From positions 1-64,000 of the forward strand of contig NZ_JADLQX010000011.1 in the NCBI RefSeq assembly GCF_015477605.1: a DNA stretch of 64,000 nt, in the 5' to 3' direction. The notes beneath the pieces were generated by a model. The model was not told where the DNA came from, made no database searches, and was given only the letters and a program-made list of their open reading frames with translations. The DNA comes from Nocardia amamiensis (GTDB lineage: Bacteria > Actinomycetota > Actinomycetes > Mycobacteriales > Mycobacteriaceae). Position numbers and translations under genes: made by a program. Positions 1 through 7,723 of the stretch are shown piece by piece. Numbering within the stretch: position 1 is the first letter of the stretch; each line of letters opens with the position of its first letter.

Positions 1-10
1 AGCCGCGCCG

Positions 11-120
11 GGTGGTCCCATAACTGGCAAAACCGCTAGTCAGGTGGTCCCATCAGTGGCAAACGGGTGGTCCCATGCTCAGGGCAAAACCAGCTCCGAA
101 GTGGTCCCTTCCCCCTGGCA
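11..120. repeat. Four iterated GTGGTCCC...TGGCAAA repeats
   Basis: GTGGTCCC occurs at 11, 43, 66 and 100, each followed after a short variable gap by TGGCAAA or a near match (24-30, 56-62, 82-88 as GGCAAA, 115-120 as TGGCAA). Spacings are 32, 23 and 34 bp. Repeated blocks of this style are found at the ends of IS21-family elements, and iterons at replication origins can look alike. No transposase is visible to the right, so if this is an IS end the genes lie to the left. The repeats are seen directly; the IS21 reading is inference. Confidence 0.55.
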
Positions 121-384
121 ACCGACAGCGCGGCGGCCATAGTCATGGTGACGGCGAGTGCTTTCATCATCGAGTAAACCCCTGCTGTCGTTGAGAATAC
201 GTGTGTCAATCAGGGCGGACTGCGACTTTCCCCGACCTGAGTCATCACGCGACCACATCCTGACAGGGCGAGGGATTTTCCCGCAGCGGAATCCGCTCTA
301 TACGCCGTATCGCCCTGCTTCCTCGCCTGAGGGGCAGGGCGATTTCACCGTCTCCGGGTCCGGTCACCGCAGATAGCGAAGCCC

Positions 385-414
385 CCGACCGGCGAAGGGG
401 GGAACGCCGGTCGG
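385..414. terminator. Perfect 10-bp stem-loop
   Basis: CCGACCGGCG (385-394) pairs with CGCCGGTCGG (405-414) around a 10-nt loop. There is no U-tract on either side, so it may be an intrinsic terminator of the actinobacterial type without a T-run, or another structured element. Confidence 0.4.
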
Positions 415-524
415 AGGCCACAGGGTTGCCCGACGTCGCGACACCAAGCGCGTCGCGGCACAGGCGAAGCTACCAGTTGGCATGTGAGGCAGCAGTGAGG
501 GGCACCCCACGCGTCTCACGAGAA

Positions 525-560
525 TGGACCCCGCAGCGCCCGTCGGTATCGCGGGGTCCA
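525..560. terminator. 10-bp stem-loop downstream of the leftward genes
   Basis: TGGACCCCGC (525-534) pairs with GCGGGGTCCA (551-560). It lies about 90 bp beyond the stop of the leftward gene at 651-935 and is a plausible terminator for that operon. Confidence 0.45.
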
Positions 561-650
561 CTCGACCCATCTCGGCGCGCAGAGCCCTCGGAAGCGGCAA
601 GAGCCATGCGCCGCCGAGCCTACCCCGGTATGCGGGAGGTTTCGTTCGTT

Positions 651-935
651 TCAGGCCGGCCGGATGACGGCCGTGCCGTCGAGGCTGCGCACCCGGTACT
701 CGCCCGGCCCAGGTATCGGCGCAGCGATGATCTGCCCGAGGCGGCGGATCAGTTCGGCGGGGTCTACGCCCATCCGATCGCGCAGCTCGACTGTCGAGAT
801 GGCGTCAGGGTCGGAGAACGCGGCGATCAAGACATGCTCGACGCCCACCCATCCCTCACCGCGGTCCCGGGCGAGGTTTTCGGCGTCGGCAAGCAGCTGC
901 TCGTACATGGGTGTTCGGATGATCGGCTTCGCCAT
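651..935 (-). CDS. Orphan Clp N-terminal (R) domain-like small protein
   Basis: A 94-residue protein. Residues about 8-70 resemble one repeat of the Clp_N domain, the substrate/adaptor-binding part of ClpA/ClpC: a helix with MYEQLLADAE, then GVEHVLIAAF matching the G-x-EH-[IL]-L core, then MGVDPAELIRRL. No AAA+ domain follows. Such stand-alone domains in actinobacteria may bind Clp adaptors or act as DNA-linked accessory proteins; the role here is unknown. The ATG at 933-935 is preceded by AAGGTAGAG. It lies at the downstream end of a group of small leftward genes on the element. Confidence 0.65.
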   Translation of the reverse strand: MAKPIIRTPMYEQLLADAENLARDRGEGWVGVEHVLIAAFSDPDAISTVELRDRMGVDPAELIRRLGQIIAAPIPGPGEYRVRSLDGTAVIRPA

Positions 936-1132
936 CGCTCTACCTTTGTATGCCAGTGCTCAATGATGGGGGAATGACCAATACGACGGAATTCCTGGAC
1001 ATAGAAGCAATCCGGGCAACGGCTGGCCCGGAACGGAAACCTGCCGACCATCGACCTCGGCACCCGTCGTCGGCGCGTACCCACCGCGCCCCTGCTGAAG
1101 TTGCTGCAAGTCGATGGCTGAGCCACTCTCGT
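936..1132. other. Unassigned gap upstream of the Clp-N gene
   Basis: All three leftward frames are open across part of this gap and none is clearly coding. One frame contains a CPDC segment and continues into the Clp-N gene out of frame, so a small zinc-binding protein is possible but not supported well enough to call. Confidence 0.3.
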
Positions 1133-1282
1133 TCAGCCGGGGCGGTTGCGAACCAGGGGGACATCGTTGAGATCCGACATATCCAGCACCGCGAGATTCG
1201 CACCGCCCCACGGATCTTCTTCGAGTTCGTCGGTAGGCAGGCTCGCCAGAATCGCATCGATATCCACCACCCCGAGCGTCAC
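1133..1282 (-). CDS. Small acidic hypothetical protein (49 aa)
   Basis: A short frame that starts at GTG 1280-1282 and ends at TGA 1133-1135. It uses GC-rich third positions typical of real genes here (for example ATT CTG GCG AGC CTG), unlike the overlapping frames. The product is acidic, with the segment LPTDELEEDPWGG near the middle. The ribosome binding site GGAG lies very close to the GTG, so the true start could differ slightly. No family was recognised. Confidence 0.5.
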   Translation of the reverse strand: MTLGVVDIDAILASLPTDELEEDPWGGANLAVLDMSDLNDVPLVRNRPG

Positions 1283-1467
1283 CCTCCGGCAACGGCCTGG
1301 TCTGATCCGCCATGGCTGTCAACATACTGGTTCTCGCGGGCAAGCCCGTTGCGGATCTGCAGGCGCCGTCGCCGTGACCTGTGTTGGTCGGCCTGTCCGA
1401 CGATTAACGCGCCCCGCCTCCGTTGAGTCGGAGGCGGGGCGCGATTCTCTGTATCCGGTGTGCTGGT

Positions 1468-1752
1468 CTACATCCCCAGCTTCGCCAGCATCCATGTGCC
1501 GAGGGAGTACATGTCGTCGGCGGGGATGGCGCGCGTGTAGTGCAGGGGCGGTGTTATCCATCGGAGCCGACGCCATCCGGTGGCCGGTCGGATGACCCAA
1601 CCGCCATATTCGCGGTGAGGATGCCACTGGCCTTCACCGGTATAGCCGGGCTCGCGGGAGACACGCCGGAACCAGTAGTACACGTGGCAGCGCAACAAGA
1701 ACCAGCGCCTCGACCATGTGGCAGGGCCGCTACTGATAACGAGCAGCTTCAT
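1468..1752 (-). CDS. Hypothetical protein, Trp/Arg-rich (94 aa)
   Basis: A 94-residue basic protein rich in Trp, Tyr and Arg (WSRRWFLLRCHVYYWFRR near the N-terminus). It starts at the ATG at 1750-1752, since the frame upstream of this has shadow-like composition. The ribosome binding site is weak. It ends just before a GC-rich intergenic stretch and sits 10 bp downstream of the secreted-protein gene, so it is probably in the same leftward operon. No known family was recognised. Confidence 0.5.
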   Translation of the reverse strand: MKLLVISSGPATWSRRWFLLRCHVYYWFRRVSREPGYTGEGQWHPHREYGGWVIRPATGWRRLRWITPPLHYTRAIPADDMYSLGTWMLAKLGM

Positions 1753-1762
1753 CGGAGTGAAC

Positions 1763-2203
1763 TTAGCACTGGATGATGGTGGGTGCGGTTTCCTTGCGGC
1801 CCTCGTCCGTCCCGGTGTCCCAGGTAGCCCGCATGACGATCTTGCCCTGCCACGCGCCGGGTACGCAGTCCAGCGCCATCGCGGCGACGTGGACGCTGGG
1901 GTTGGGGATCTGCGTGACAATGCCCGGCTCCCCCTTCGGCTTCGGGTTGCTGGTGCCCGACCGATGCCATAGCTGCAACGTGAGGTGGAACTTGAGCGGG
2001 GCGGGATCGCATTTCACTGTTCCGCCGACGACGACGGCCTTGTGCAGCACGTACGGGTTCTTGTTGAACTCGAAGGTGCAAACACCGCCAGGCTTGGCCG
2101 CCACGGGCTCGATGGCCTGTGCGGCTCCGGCCGGGGCGCCTGCGGCGAGCACTGCCGCTGCGGCGCACCCCACGCGCAGAGCGCGGCCGATTCCTAACTT
2201 CAT
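1763..2203 (-). CDS. Secreted protein with Sec signal peptide (146 aa)
   Basis: The N-terminus is a clear Sec signal: basic MKLGIGRALR, a hydrophobic Ala-rich core, and probable cleavage after AGAAQA near residue 29. The mature part is about 115 residues with two to four cysteines and beta-rich character, ending in a Cys. The start is the ATG at 2201-2203, with AAGGAGG eight bases upstream. It overlaps the stop of the preceding membrane protein gene by 4 bp (ATGA), so the two are translationally coupled. Function unknown; an exported accessory protein of the element. Confidence 0.7.
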   Translation of the reverse strand: MKLGIGRALRVGCAAAAVLAAGAPAGAAQAIEPVAAKPGGVCTFEFNKNPYVLHKAVVVGGTVKCDPAPLKFHLTLQLWHRSGTSNPKPKGEPGIVTQIPNPSVHVAAMALDCVPGAWQGKIVMRATWDTGTDEGRKETAPTIIQC

Positions 2204-2565
2204 GCTTTCCTCCTTGGGTGGGCGTGCCGACCACCTCGCCGGGTCGGCGCCGTTGATGTGGTGTCGAGGGGTGGGGCGACTCCTGCCGCGCGCAATGTCC
2301 GCTGGATCTCTCGCTTGCGGGCGCAACAGCCGAGGCGGCAGCCGATATGCCGGGCCCACTGCTGGCGCGCCTGCTCGACCGTCAGCGGCAGGGGCGGCGG
2401 CTCGTGGCTGAGGCGTTCGTCGATCTCGCGCACGCGCGGCCCGGTCGGCGGCGCATCAGTCAGCAGCCACGCGACGAGACACGCGATGGGAAAAGCGACG
2501 GCAAACAGGCCGACGATGACGGCGGCAAACGTCGCGGCGAGAATCAGCACCGGCCCGGCGGGCAT
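2200..2565 (-). CDS. Small membrane protein with basic C-terminus (121 aa)
   Basis: Residues about 5-36 form one long or two short hydrophobic segments (LILAATFAAVIVGLFAVAF and following). After them comes a cytoplasmic basic tail with a Cys-rich patch (CRLGCCARKREIQRTL). The gene overlaps the DUF4254-like gene upstream by 22 bp and the secreted protein downstream by 4 bp. No named family was recognised. It looks like an element-encoded membrane protein made together with the secreted product. Confidence 0.6.
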   Translation of the reverse strand: MPAGPVLILAATFAAVIVGLFAVAFPIACLVAWLLTDAPPTGPRVREIDERLSHEPPPLPLTVEQARQQWARHIGCRLGCCARKREIQRTLRAAGVAPPLDTTSTAPTRRGGRHAHPRRKA

Positions 2566-3026
2566 GGCTGTCCGTCGATCACCTCAGCGACCAGGTCGGC
2601 CCACTGAGTAGCGAGGTATCCCACCGTCGACCAGGCTGCGTGCATGGCTTCCTCGGCTACTTCGGTGTGGATGAGCAGCAGCAGTTCAGCCTCGACGTAG
2701 GCCGAGGCGAGGGCATCCACTGTCGGGCCGACGAGTTCGGCGCGACCGTGGGCCGGCTCGATGTGGGTGCAGACCCACTGATTGATCAGGGTCACGAGAT
2801 CTGATCGGCGGCGGTCGATCTCGGTGGCACGTGCTGGGTTGATGTGGCGGGTGCGGTGCAGGTGCGCGAGGCTTTGCGCCCATCGGGTGATCAGGTGGTC
2901 GCCCGGGGTGTAGCCGAGCGCGCCGCGGAAGGCCGCACAGACCTCATGCCAGTCAGGTATCCCCCGCGGGCCGGTCGCTTTGTGGTCGTGCGGATGTCTG
3001 CGTCGAGATCTGTTGGCCACGTCCAT
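2544..3026 (-). CDS. DUF4254-like helical protein (160 aa)
   Basis: The mature frame begins at the ATG at 3024-3026; the open frame continues upstream but with shadow composition. The protein is mostly helical, with the pattern HLITRWAQSLAHLHRTRH, then E-I-D-R-R-R-x-x-L-V, then an acidic helix with many Ala and Glu. This pattern is typical of the DUF4254 family found in Nocardia and Streptomyces as small proteins of unknown function, often on mobile DNA. The family match is from memory of the pattern, not a search. Confidence 0.6.
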   Translation of the reverse strand: MDVANRSRRRHPHDHKATGPRGIPDWHEVCAAFRGALGYTPGDHLITRWAQSLAHLHRTRHINPARATEIDRRRSDLVTLINQWVCTHIEPAHGRAELVGPTVDALASAYVEAELLLLIHTEVAEEAMHAAWSTVGYLATQWADLVAEVIDGQPCPPGRC

Positions 3027-3033
3027 ATCCCGG

Positions 3034-3213
3034 CTACCCCTGCGATCCGAATGAGTAGGCCATCGCCGCGAGGTATTGCAGGCACCCGCCGCCGTGGCCG
3101 GAGTGGTCGGCGAGGATGAACCGGGCGCGGTCAAGATCGAGGTCGGTGGGCTCGGTCGCGCAGTCGCGGTAGTGCGCGGCCCAAAGGTCCCGGGTGTCTC
3201 GCGAAATGTGCAT
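3034..3213 (-). CDS. Small hypothetical protein (59 aa)
   Basis: A short gene that is easy to miss. ATG at 3211-3213 with GGAGGC six bases upstream, stop TAG at 3034-3036, and strongly GC-biased third codon positions throughout. The product has the acidic stretch TDLDLDRARFILADHSGHGG followed by CLQYLAAMAYSFG. It lies 7 bp upstream of the DUF4254-like gene in the same direction, so it heads that operon or is close to its head. No family recognised. Confidence 0.6.
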   Translation of the reverse strand: MHISRDTRDLWAAHYRDCATEPTDLDLDRARFILADHSGHGGGCLQYLAAMAYSFGSQG

Positions 3214-3246
3214 GGCAGCCTCCGTGTACTCCGATTGCCCGTGTCT

Positions 3247-3408
3247 CTAGAAGGCGGCTGCGGCGAGGTGGGCCGGACACGGTCGTCCCCGGTCAACGAT
3301 GTGATGCTGATGTCGGGTCAGCAGCGCAGCGGCAGCATCGAGGGTGGTTATCTGCGGTTCGGAGCAGTTCGGCAATGTGAGCACAGGCGGGCCCCCTGGC
3401 GGTTGCAC
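3247..3408 (-). CDS. Small hypothetical protein (53 aa)
   Basis: A frame from GTG 3406-3408 to TAG 3247-3249. The translation is plausible (PPVLTLPNCSEPQITTLD, then an Ala-rich helix and RHQHHIVDRG), and it is the only one of the frames here with sensible codon use. The start is uncertain because no strong ribosome binding site precedes the GTG. It is probably the first gene of the leftward operon at 3247-651. Confidence 0.4.
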   Translation of the reverse strand: MQPPGGPPVLTLPNCSEPQITTLDAAAALLTRHQHHIVDRGRPCPAHLAAAAF

Positions 3409-3567
3409 CCAGAGCGCCGGTCCCGGCGACCGGAAACGGGGGTTCCGGGTGATTGTGGTTTCGGTGCGCGCCCGACCGCCCTCTCATGCGTCGACTTACG
3501 ACAGCGGTGTGCCCAACGTGCGAGTGTCGGACAGACCGCACGGCCGGGCGCGCACATTCAACTTTAG

Positions 3568-3605
3568 GTATCAACCACATAAAATGTTGATACAAAAGTA
3601 TCAAC
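3568..3605. promoter_or_regulatory. GTATCAAC operator before the XRE-TPR gene
   Basis: GTATCAAC (3568-3575) and GTTGATAC (3586-3593) form a perfect inverted repeat with a 10-bp gap. A third GTATCAAC follows at 3598-3605, 22 bp before the start codon of the regulator. The stretch is AT-rich compared with its surroundings. Autoregulation by the helix-turn-helix protein encoded next to it is the obvious reading, but that is inference. Confidence 0.6.
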
Positions 3606-3626
3606 CTTGCCCTGTAGTCTCGTGGT

Positions 3627-4868
3627 ATGAGCAACAACGAACTACCAGCACTCATCGAGGGCATAGGCGAGCGCATCGCCGTTTACCGCCAGGCTGCGCG
3701 GCTATCGCAAACCGAACTCGGCACCGTAATCGGACGCTCACTTCCATGGGTGAGTCAAGTCGAGCGAGGTGTACGAGGAGTCGAGCGTTTGACCGATTTG
3801 GTGGCCATAGCGACGGCTTGCCGTTGCACGGTGCCCGATTTGCTAGGCGGCCGAATCGAAGACCTGACCCCAGGGCCGTCGCCCCGCCGCGACACCGTCG
3901 CCGCCGTGCGGGAGGTCATGATGCGTACCGCACTGCCGATCGCGGCGCCGTCGCTCAAACCGACCGTGCCGCTCGACGAGATCGGCCACCGCGTCGCTCA
4001 GGCATGGCAGACCTGGCACACTTCTCCGACCGCACATACCGCGCTCGGCCGCGTGTTGCCCGACCTAATTGAAGCGGCAAACACCGCTTATCTCGTCGAG
4101 GGCGACGACCGCCGACGCGCCGCGCGCACTCTGTCGGGGACATACCAAATCACCCGACAGTGGCTGCATCACCTGCCGGAAGCCGAACTCGCGTGGGTCG
4201 CCGCCGAGCGTGCGCTAGCCACTGCCCGGGAAGCTGACGACCCGCATTTGCTCGCTCTCGGCGCGTGGGCGATGAGCGCCAGTTATCGCCGTGTCGGACA
4301 GCAGGAGGAGGCAACCCGCATCTGCCTGACCGCTGCCGAGGAGCTGAAACGACGCCTGGATCGTGAGCACGATGACGTGCTGCTCGCTGACCTCGGCATG
4401 CTCAATCTCGCCGCGGCGATATCGTCAGCGCAATCAGACGAGGCCGGCCAAGCATGGAGTCTGTACGCAGTCGCCGAAGATGCTGCGCGCGCACTCGGGA
4501 CACGGTATGACCCTTGGACGATGTTCGGTGCTGGAAACGTGGACATCCATGGACTAGCCATTGCAGCCGAACTCGGCGATTCCAGCGTTGTCGTGGATCG
4601 GATCTCCCGGTTGGACATCGACCGAGTGCCCAGTGTCGAGAGGAAGTCCCGCGTGCTCATCGACGCCGCCCGCGCGTATACCCAACGCAAGGAAGACGAG
4701 CGAGCGGTACTAGCGCTGCTTGATGCCGAGAAGGTCAGCTCCGATGAGGTGCGCCATTCGATCCTCGTGCGCGAACTGGTTCGCGAGATTCTGTTGCGTG
4801 ACCACGCCCGGGCCCGTCCGCACGTGCGCGCGCTCGCGCAGCGATGCGGCCTGCTGCTGGTCGACTGA
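3627..4868 (+). CDS. XRE-family regulator with TPR-like C-terminal domain
   Basis: A 413-residue protein. Residues about 13-70 are a lambda-repressor-type helix-turn-helix (RIAVYRQAARLSQTELGTVI then WVSQVERGVRGVERL). The remaining 300 residues are helical repeats with TPR character (AWVAAERALATAREADDP and similar). This is the layout of Streptomyces/Nocardia regulators in which the helical part binds a peptide or small ligand. It starts at ATG 3627, just after three GTATCAAC boxes that may be its own operator. The next gene, an NAD(P)HX repair enzyme, starts 20 bp after its stop, so the two are probably co-transcribed. Confidence 0.75.
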   Translation: MSNNELPALIEGIGERIAVYRQAARLSQTELGTVIGRSLPWVSQVERGVRGVERLTDLVAIATACRCTVPDLLGGRIEDLTPGPSPRRDTVAAVREVMMRTALPIAAPSLKPTVPLDEIGHRVAQAWQTWHTSPTAHTALGRVLPDLIEAANTAYLVEGDDRRRAARTLSGTYQITRQWLHHLPEAELAWVAAERALATAREADDPHLLALGAWAMSASYRRVGQQEEATRICLTAAEELKRRLDREHDDVLLADLGMLNLAAAISSAQSDEAGQAWSLYAVAEDAARALGTRYDPWTMFGAGNVDIHGLAIAAELGDSSVVVDRISRLDIDRVPSVERKSRVLIDAARAYTQRKEDERAVLALLDAEKVSSDEVRHSILVRELVREILLRDHARARPHVRALAQRCGLLLVD

Positions 4869-4888
4869 TCGCTCCCTCATTTGGTGGA

Positions 4889-6394
4889 ATGACTCAGATG
4901 AAACAGAGCTCAACAGCCTTTCGCGCCGCTGATGTACTTGACACAGTGGCAACAGAATTGGCCCGCAAAGGCCCCGAGGACCGCCTGCTGCGCCGCGCCG
5001 CCGCGCAGTTGGCGAGCGCGTGCATCCAATTCCTTGCCGAGCGCACCGGTGGCGTTTATGGTCGCCGCGTGGCGCTGCTGGTCGGTACCGGCAAGAACGG
5101 CGCCGATGCACTACTCGCGTGCCCGAGGCTGCGCCGCCGCGGTGTCGTGGTCGAGGCGCTGCTCGTCGCCGACACCGCATACGAGCCCGGCGTTATCGCG
5201 CTGCTGAACTCCGGCGGCCGCATCATTACTCCGATGAATCCGGGGGACGCCGCCAAGGCGCTCGCGCGCGCCGACCTCGTCGTCGACGGCATCATCGGCG
5301 AGAGCAGCTTCGGTGCGCTCCGTGGCCGCGCGGCCGAACTGGTCGCCGCGATCCCTGCCGACATGCCCGTGATCGCTGTCGATCTGCCCTCTGGCGTCGA
5401 CCCCGACACCGGTGAAATCAGCGGCCCGCACGTGCGCGCCGATGTCACCGTGACGTTCTCGGCGGCGAAGCCGTGCGTGCTGCTGCCGCCCGGGTGCCAC
5501 GCCGCCGGCCTCGTACGCCTTGTCGATGTCGGACTGCCTCCGCTGCCCGCTGCTCCAGTGGTGCGCCGACTCGGCGACAGCGAGATAGCCGCCCTCTGGC
5601 CAATTCCCGAGACCGCCGCGCACAAGTACATTAGAGGCGTACTCGGTGTGGTGGCCGGCTCCGACGCTTATCCCGGTGCGGCAGTACTCGCTGTCGCCGG
5701 CGCCGTGCAATCCGGTGCGGCAGGAATCATCCGATTCGTTGGCCCAGGCGGCGTGACGGCACATGTTCTGTCCGCGATACCGGAAGCGGTGCCGGGAATC
5801 GGGCAGGTCCAGGCGTGGCTGCTCGGTTCCGGAGTCGAAAACGATGAGGATCAGGACAATGCGATCGGTGTCGCCCTCGACTCCGGGCTGCCGTGTGTCG
5901 TCGATGCTGGCGCGCTCGAAGCCTGCGTACGCCGCCGCAATGCGGGCAACCGCCCGACTCCAAGCGACCGTCTGCTGCTCACCCCTCACGCGGGCGAGAT
6001 GGCTCGCATCATCGGATGGCTGGGCACCGGCGTGACGCGGGCCGAGATCGAAGCCCGCCCAATGCATTACGGTCACGAAATCGCGAAGGCCTTAGACGCA
6101 ACGATACTGGTCAAGGGTGCCACGACACTGATCGTTCGCCCGGATGGCTTCGTAGCCAGCCAAGCCGAGGCACCAGCCTGGTTGGCGACCGCAGGCGCAG
6201 GTGATGTGCTCGCTGGTATCGCGGGCGCGCTGATGGCAGCTGGACTGAATGCGTTCGACGCAGGCGAGATAGCAGCAAGTGTGCATGGCCGTGCTGCCGC
6301 CCACGCCCATCAACGCCGCGGTGGTGGCCCGCTGACTGCAAGCTCCGTCGCAGAAGCCGTTCCCCAGGTGGTCGGACAGCTTCTGGCGTGTTGA
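4889..6394 (+). CDS. nnr: Bifunctional NAD(P)HX epimerase/dehydratase
   Basis: A 501-residue fusion. The N-terminal half is a YjeF_N-type NAD(P)HX epimerase (GTGKNGADALL phosphate loop, and DLPSGVDPDTGEI with the catalytic Asp). The C-terminal half is the ADP- or ATP-dependent NAD(P)HX dehydratase (LTPHAGEMARI, then LVKGATTLI, then TAGAGDVLAGIAGAL). The pair repairs hydrated NAD(P)H. The start is ATG 4889; the ribosome binding site is weak (TGGTGGA). The N-terminus is shorter and more divergent than usual before the GTGKNG loop. Finding a housekeeping repair enzyme on an integrative element behind an XRE-TPR regulator is unusual. It is probably a second copy besides the chromosomal one. Confidence 0.85.
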   Translation: MTQMKQSSTAFRAADVLDTVATELARKGPEDRLLRRAAAQLASACIQFLAERTGGVYGRRVALLVGTGKNGADALLACPRLRRRGVVVEALLVADTAYEPGVIALLNSGGRIITPMNPGDAAKALARADLVVDGIIGESSFGALRGRAAELVAAIPADMPVIAVDLPSGVDPDTGEISGPHVRADVTVTFSAAKPCVLLPPGCHAAGLVRLVDVGLPPLPAAPVVRRLGDSEIAALWPIPETAAHKYIRGVLGVVAGSDAYPGAAVLAVAGAVQSGAAGIIRFVGPGGVTAHVLSAIPEAVPGIGQVQAWLLGSGVENDEDQDNAIGVALDSGLPCVVDAGALEACVRRRNAGNRPTPSDRLLLTPHAGEMARIIGWLGTGVTRAEIEARPMHYGHEIAKALDATILVKGATTLIVRPDGFVASQAEAPAWLATAGAGDVLAGIAGALMAAGLNAFDAGEIAASVHGRAAAHAHQRRGGGPLTASSVAEAVPQVVGQLLAC

Positions 6395-6442
6395 CGCAGG
6401 TGGAGGGGCCGACAGTGCGGAGAAAAGACGCCGACATCCTTC

Positions 6443-6727
6443 TCATGCCTCCGCTGCTCCGTCATCGCCGAGAATTTCGCGCAACCCCGCCTCGATATCC
6501 AGGTGGCCGGCCAGACGTTCTCTGAAGATGGCCGCCTGCGTCCTCAGCCATTCGTCGACGCGCTCGTCGCCCAGCTCCGACTCGAGAACGTCGGCACCCG
6601 AAAGTGGTGCGGGCGCTCCGAGCTGGCTGTGGAACATGTGGCAGCGCCCGCAGTAGCGCTGCTCGATGTCGGCCGGGTGGTAGGACACCGATCCGCAGGC
6701 GGGGCAGGTGATCGACGGCAGGTTCAT
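6443..6727 (-). CDS. Zinc-ribbon protein (94 aa)
   Basis: The N-terminus carries a treble-clef/zinc-ribbon pattern CPACG-x11-YCGRC (residues about 8-28). After it come a short linker and an acidic helical tail with RVDEWLRTQAAIFRERLAG. It starts 4 bp inside the end of the upstream gene (6724-7596), so translation is coupled. Small zinc-ribbon proteins of this kind are common in actinobacterial islands and phages; the target is unknown. Confidence 0.6.
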   Translation of the reverse strand: MNLPSITCPACGSVSYHPADIEQRYCGRCHMFHSQLGAPAPLSGADVLESELGDERVDEWLRTQAAIFRERLAGHLDIEAGLREILGDDGAAEA

Positions 6728-7596
6728 GGAGCCTCGCGATGGCCGCGCCCGAGCAGTTCCTGACGCGCCTGAGCAACCGCCGCATTCCAGCGCTCACGGT
6801 CGGCAACCCACTTGATGGTGACTACGCCGATCGCCGTTTGCCCGGTGTACTCGGCGCTGCCGTCACCGCGGTCGACTGCATCCGGGGCCAGACCGAGCGC
6901 TGCCGCCCATTGTCCGGCGAACACCGCCTCGATGGCATGGCGATCGTCAAGATCGCTCACCACCACCCAGCCGTTGATCATCCAACTCTCACCGCGACGC
7001 CAGTTCGACCACGACACCGGCGGCAGCTCAGCCCCGGTCTGCAGAAGGAACTCGACTACCTCGGAATCGAGGTCTTCCCATCCCCGGCGGGAACGCTCGG
7101 CGTCCTCGTTGACAACGATCTGCCAGCCCTCGATCCGGCCCTCCCACCGCCGACCATCGCGCGCCGGTTCGGTTTCGGGCAGCCCCAGCCGCCGCGCGCA
7201 CTGTTGTCCAGCGTCGAGCGCGAGCGTGTCCGGGTGCACAAGTCCGAGGAATCCGTCACCACCGCAAGTACTACGCACCCACAGCATCTGCGGGTACGTG
7301 CGACGCAGCAGCGCGAGCATCTCCTCACCCGATCGCGTGAAAGTCGCCAGCTCGTCGGCCAGGCGCTCAATGCCGTCGCGCAGCAAGCGTCGCTCGAGGT
7401 CGCCGGCCATGGCGCGCTTGGTCGGGTCGGCACCCGAGCGCCACTCGCTAGCCTCCCGCTCGGCGTCGTCCATGAGCCACCGCAGCCGCGCGCGCAAATA
7501 GTCGACGTCCCCGATGGTGGTCTCATCGACTGCGGGCAGATACTTATCGGTGGTGAGCGTATGCTCCCATCTGGCCACGGTATTCGTGTCGGACAT
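6724..7596 (-). CDS. Hypothetical protein (290 aa)
   Basis: A 290-residue, soluble, acidic protein with an N-terminal helical half (DYLRARLRWLMDDAEREASE) and a beta-rich C-terminal half with several Trp (PVSWSNWRRGESWMINGWVV). No signal peptide, membrane segment or catalytic motif is visible. ATG at 7594-7596. It ends in a 4-bp overlap with the zinc-ribbon gene, so the two probably act together. No family was recognised. Confidence 0.55.
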   Translation of the reverse strand: MSDTNTVARWEHTLTTDKYLPAVDETTIGDVDYLRARLRWLMDDAEREASEWRSGADPTKRAMAGDLERRLLRDGIERLADELATFTRSGEEMLALLRRTYPQMLWVRSTCGGDGFLGLVHPDTLALDAGQQCARRLGLPETEPARDGRRWEGRIEGWQIVVNEDAERSRRGWEDLDSEVVEFLLQTGAELPPVSWSNWRRGESWMINGWVVVSDLDDRHAIEAVFAGQWAAALGLAPDAVDRGDGSAEYTGQTAIGVVTIKWVADRERWNAAVAQARQELLGRGHREAP

Positions 7597-7723
7597 ATTG
7601 AAACCTTCTCTGCGCGTTGTTATTTAGATAATTGACTTCAATAAGAGTGTTCGCGAGCACGGCTCGGTACCCTGCCGGACGGGGCAGCAGGAGTTCGACA
7701 TTCTGGAAGATGGACCCGTATTC

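Larger units (their letters stand above)
121..650. other. Non-coding stretch with two hairpins
   Basis: No reading frame here has convincing codon use or a good ribosome binding site. The only clear structures are two long perfect stem-loops, at 385-414 and 525-560. Confidence 0.5.

Noticed and set aside
11..120. CRISPR-like array at the left edge
   Set aside because: Repeats are only four, imperfect, composite and unevenly spaced (32, 23, 34 bp), with no cas gene.
936..1132. Possible small CPDC-containing protein upstream of the Clp-N gene
   Set aside because: The frame runs on into the Clp-N gene in another phase and codon use falls off; not strong enough to call.
5111..6076. A long minus-strand frame opposite the NAD(P)HX enzyme gene
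   Set aside because: Arg/Asp/His-rich shadow translation; the plus strand encodes a complete two-domain enzyme.
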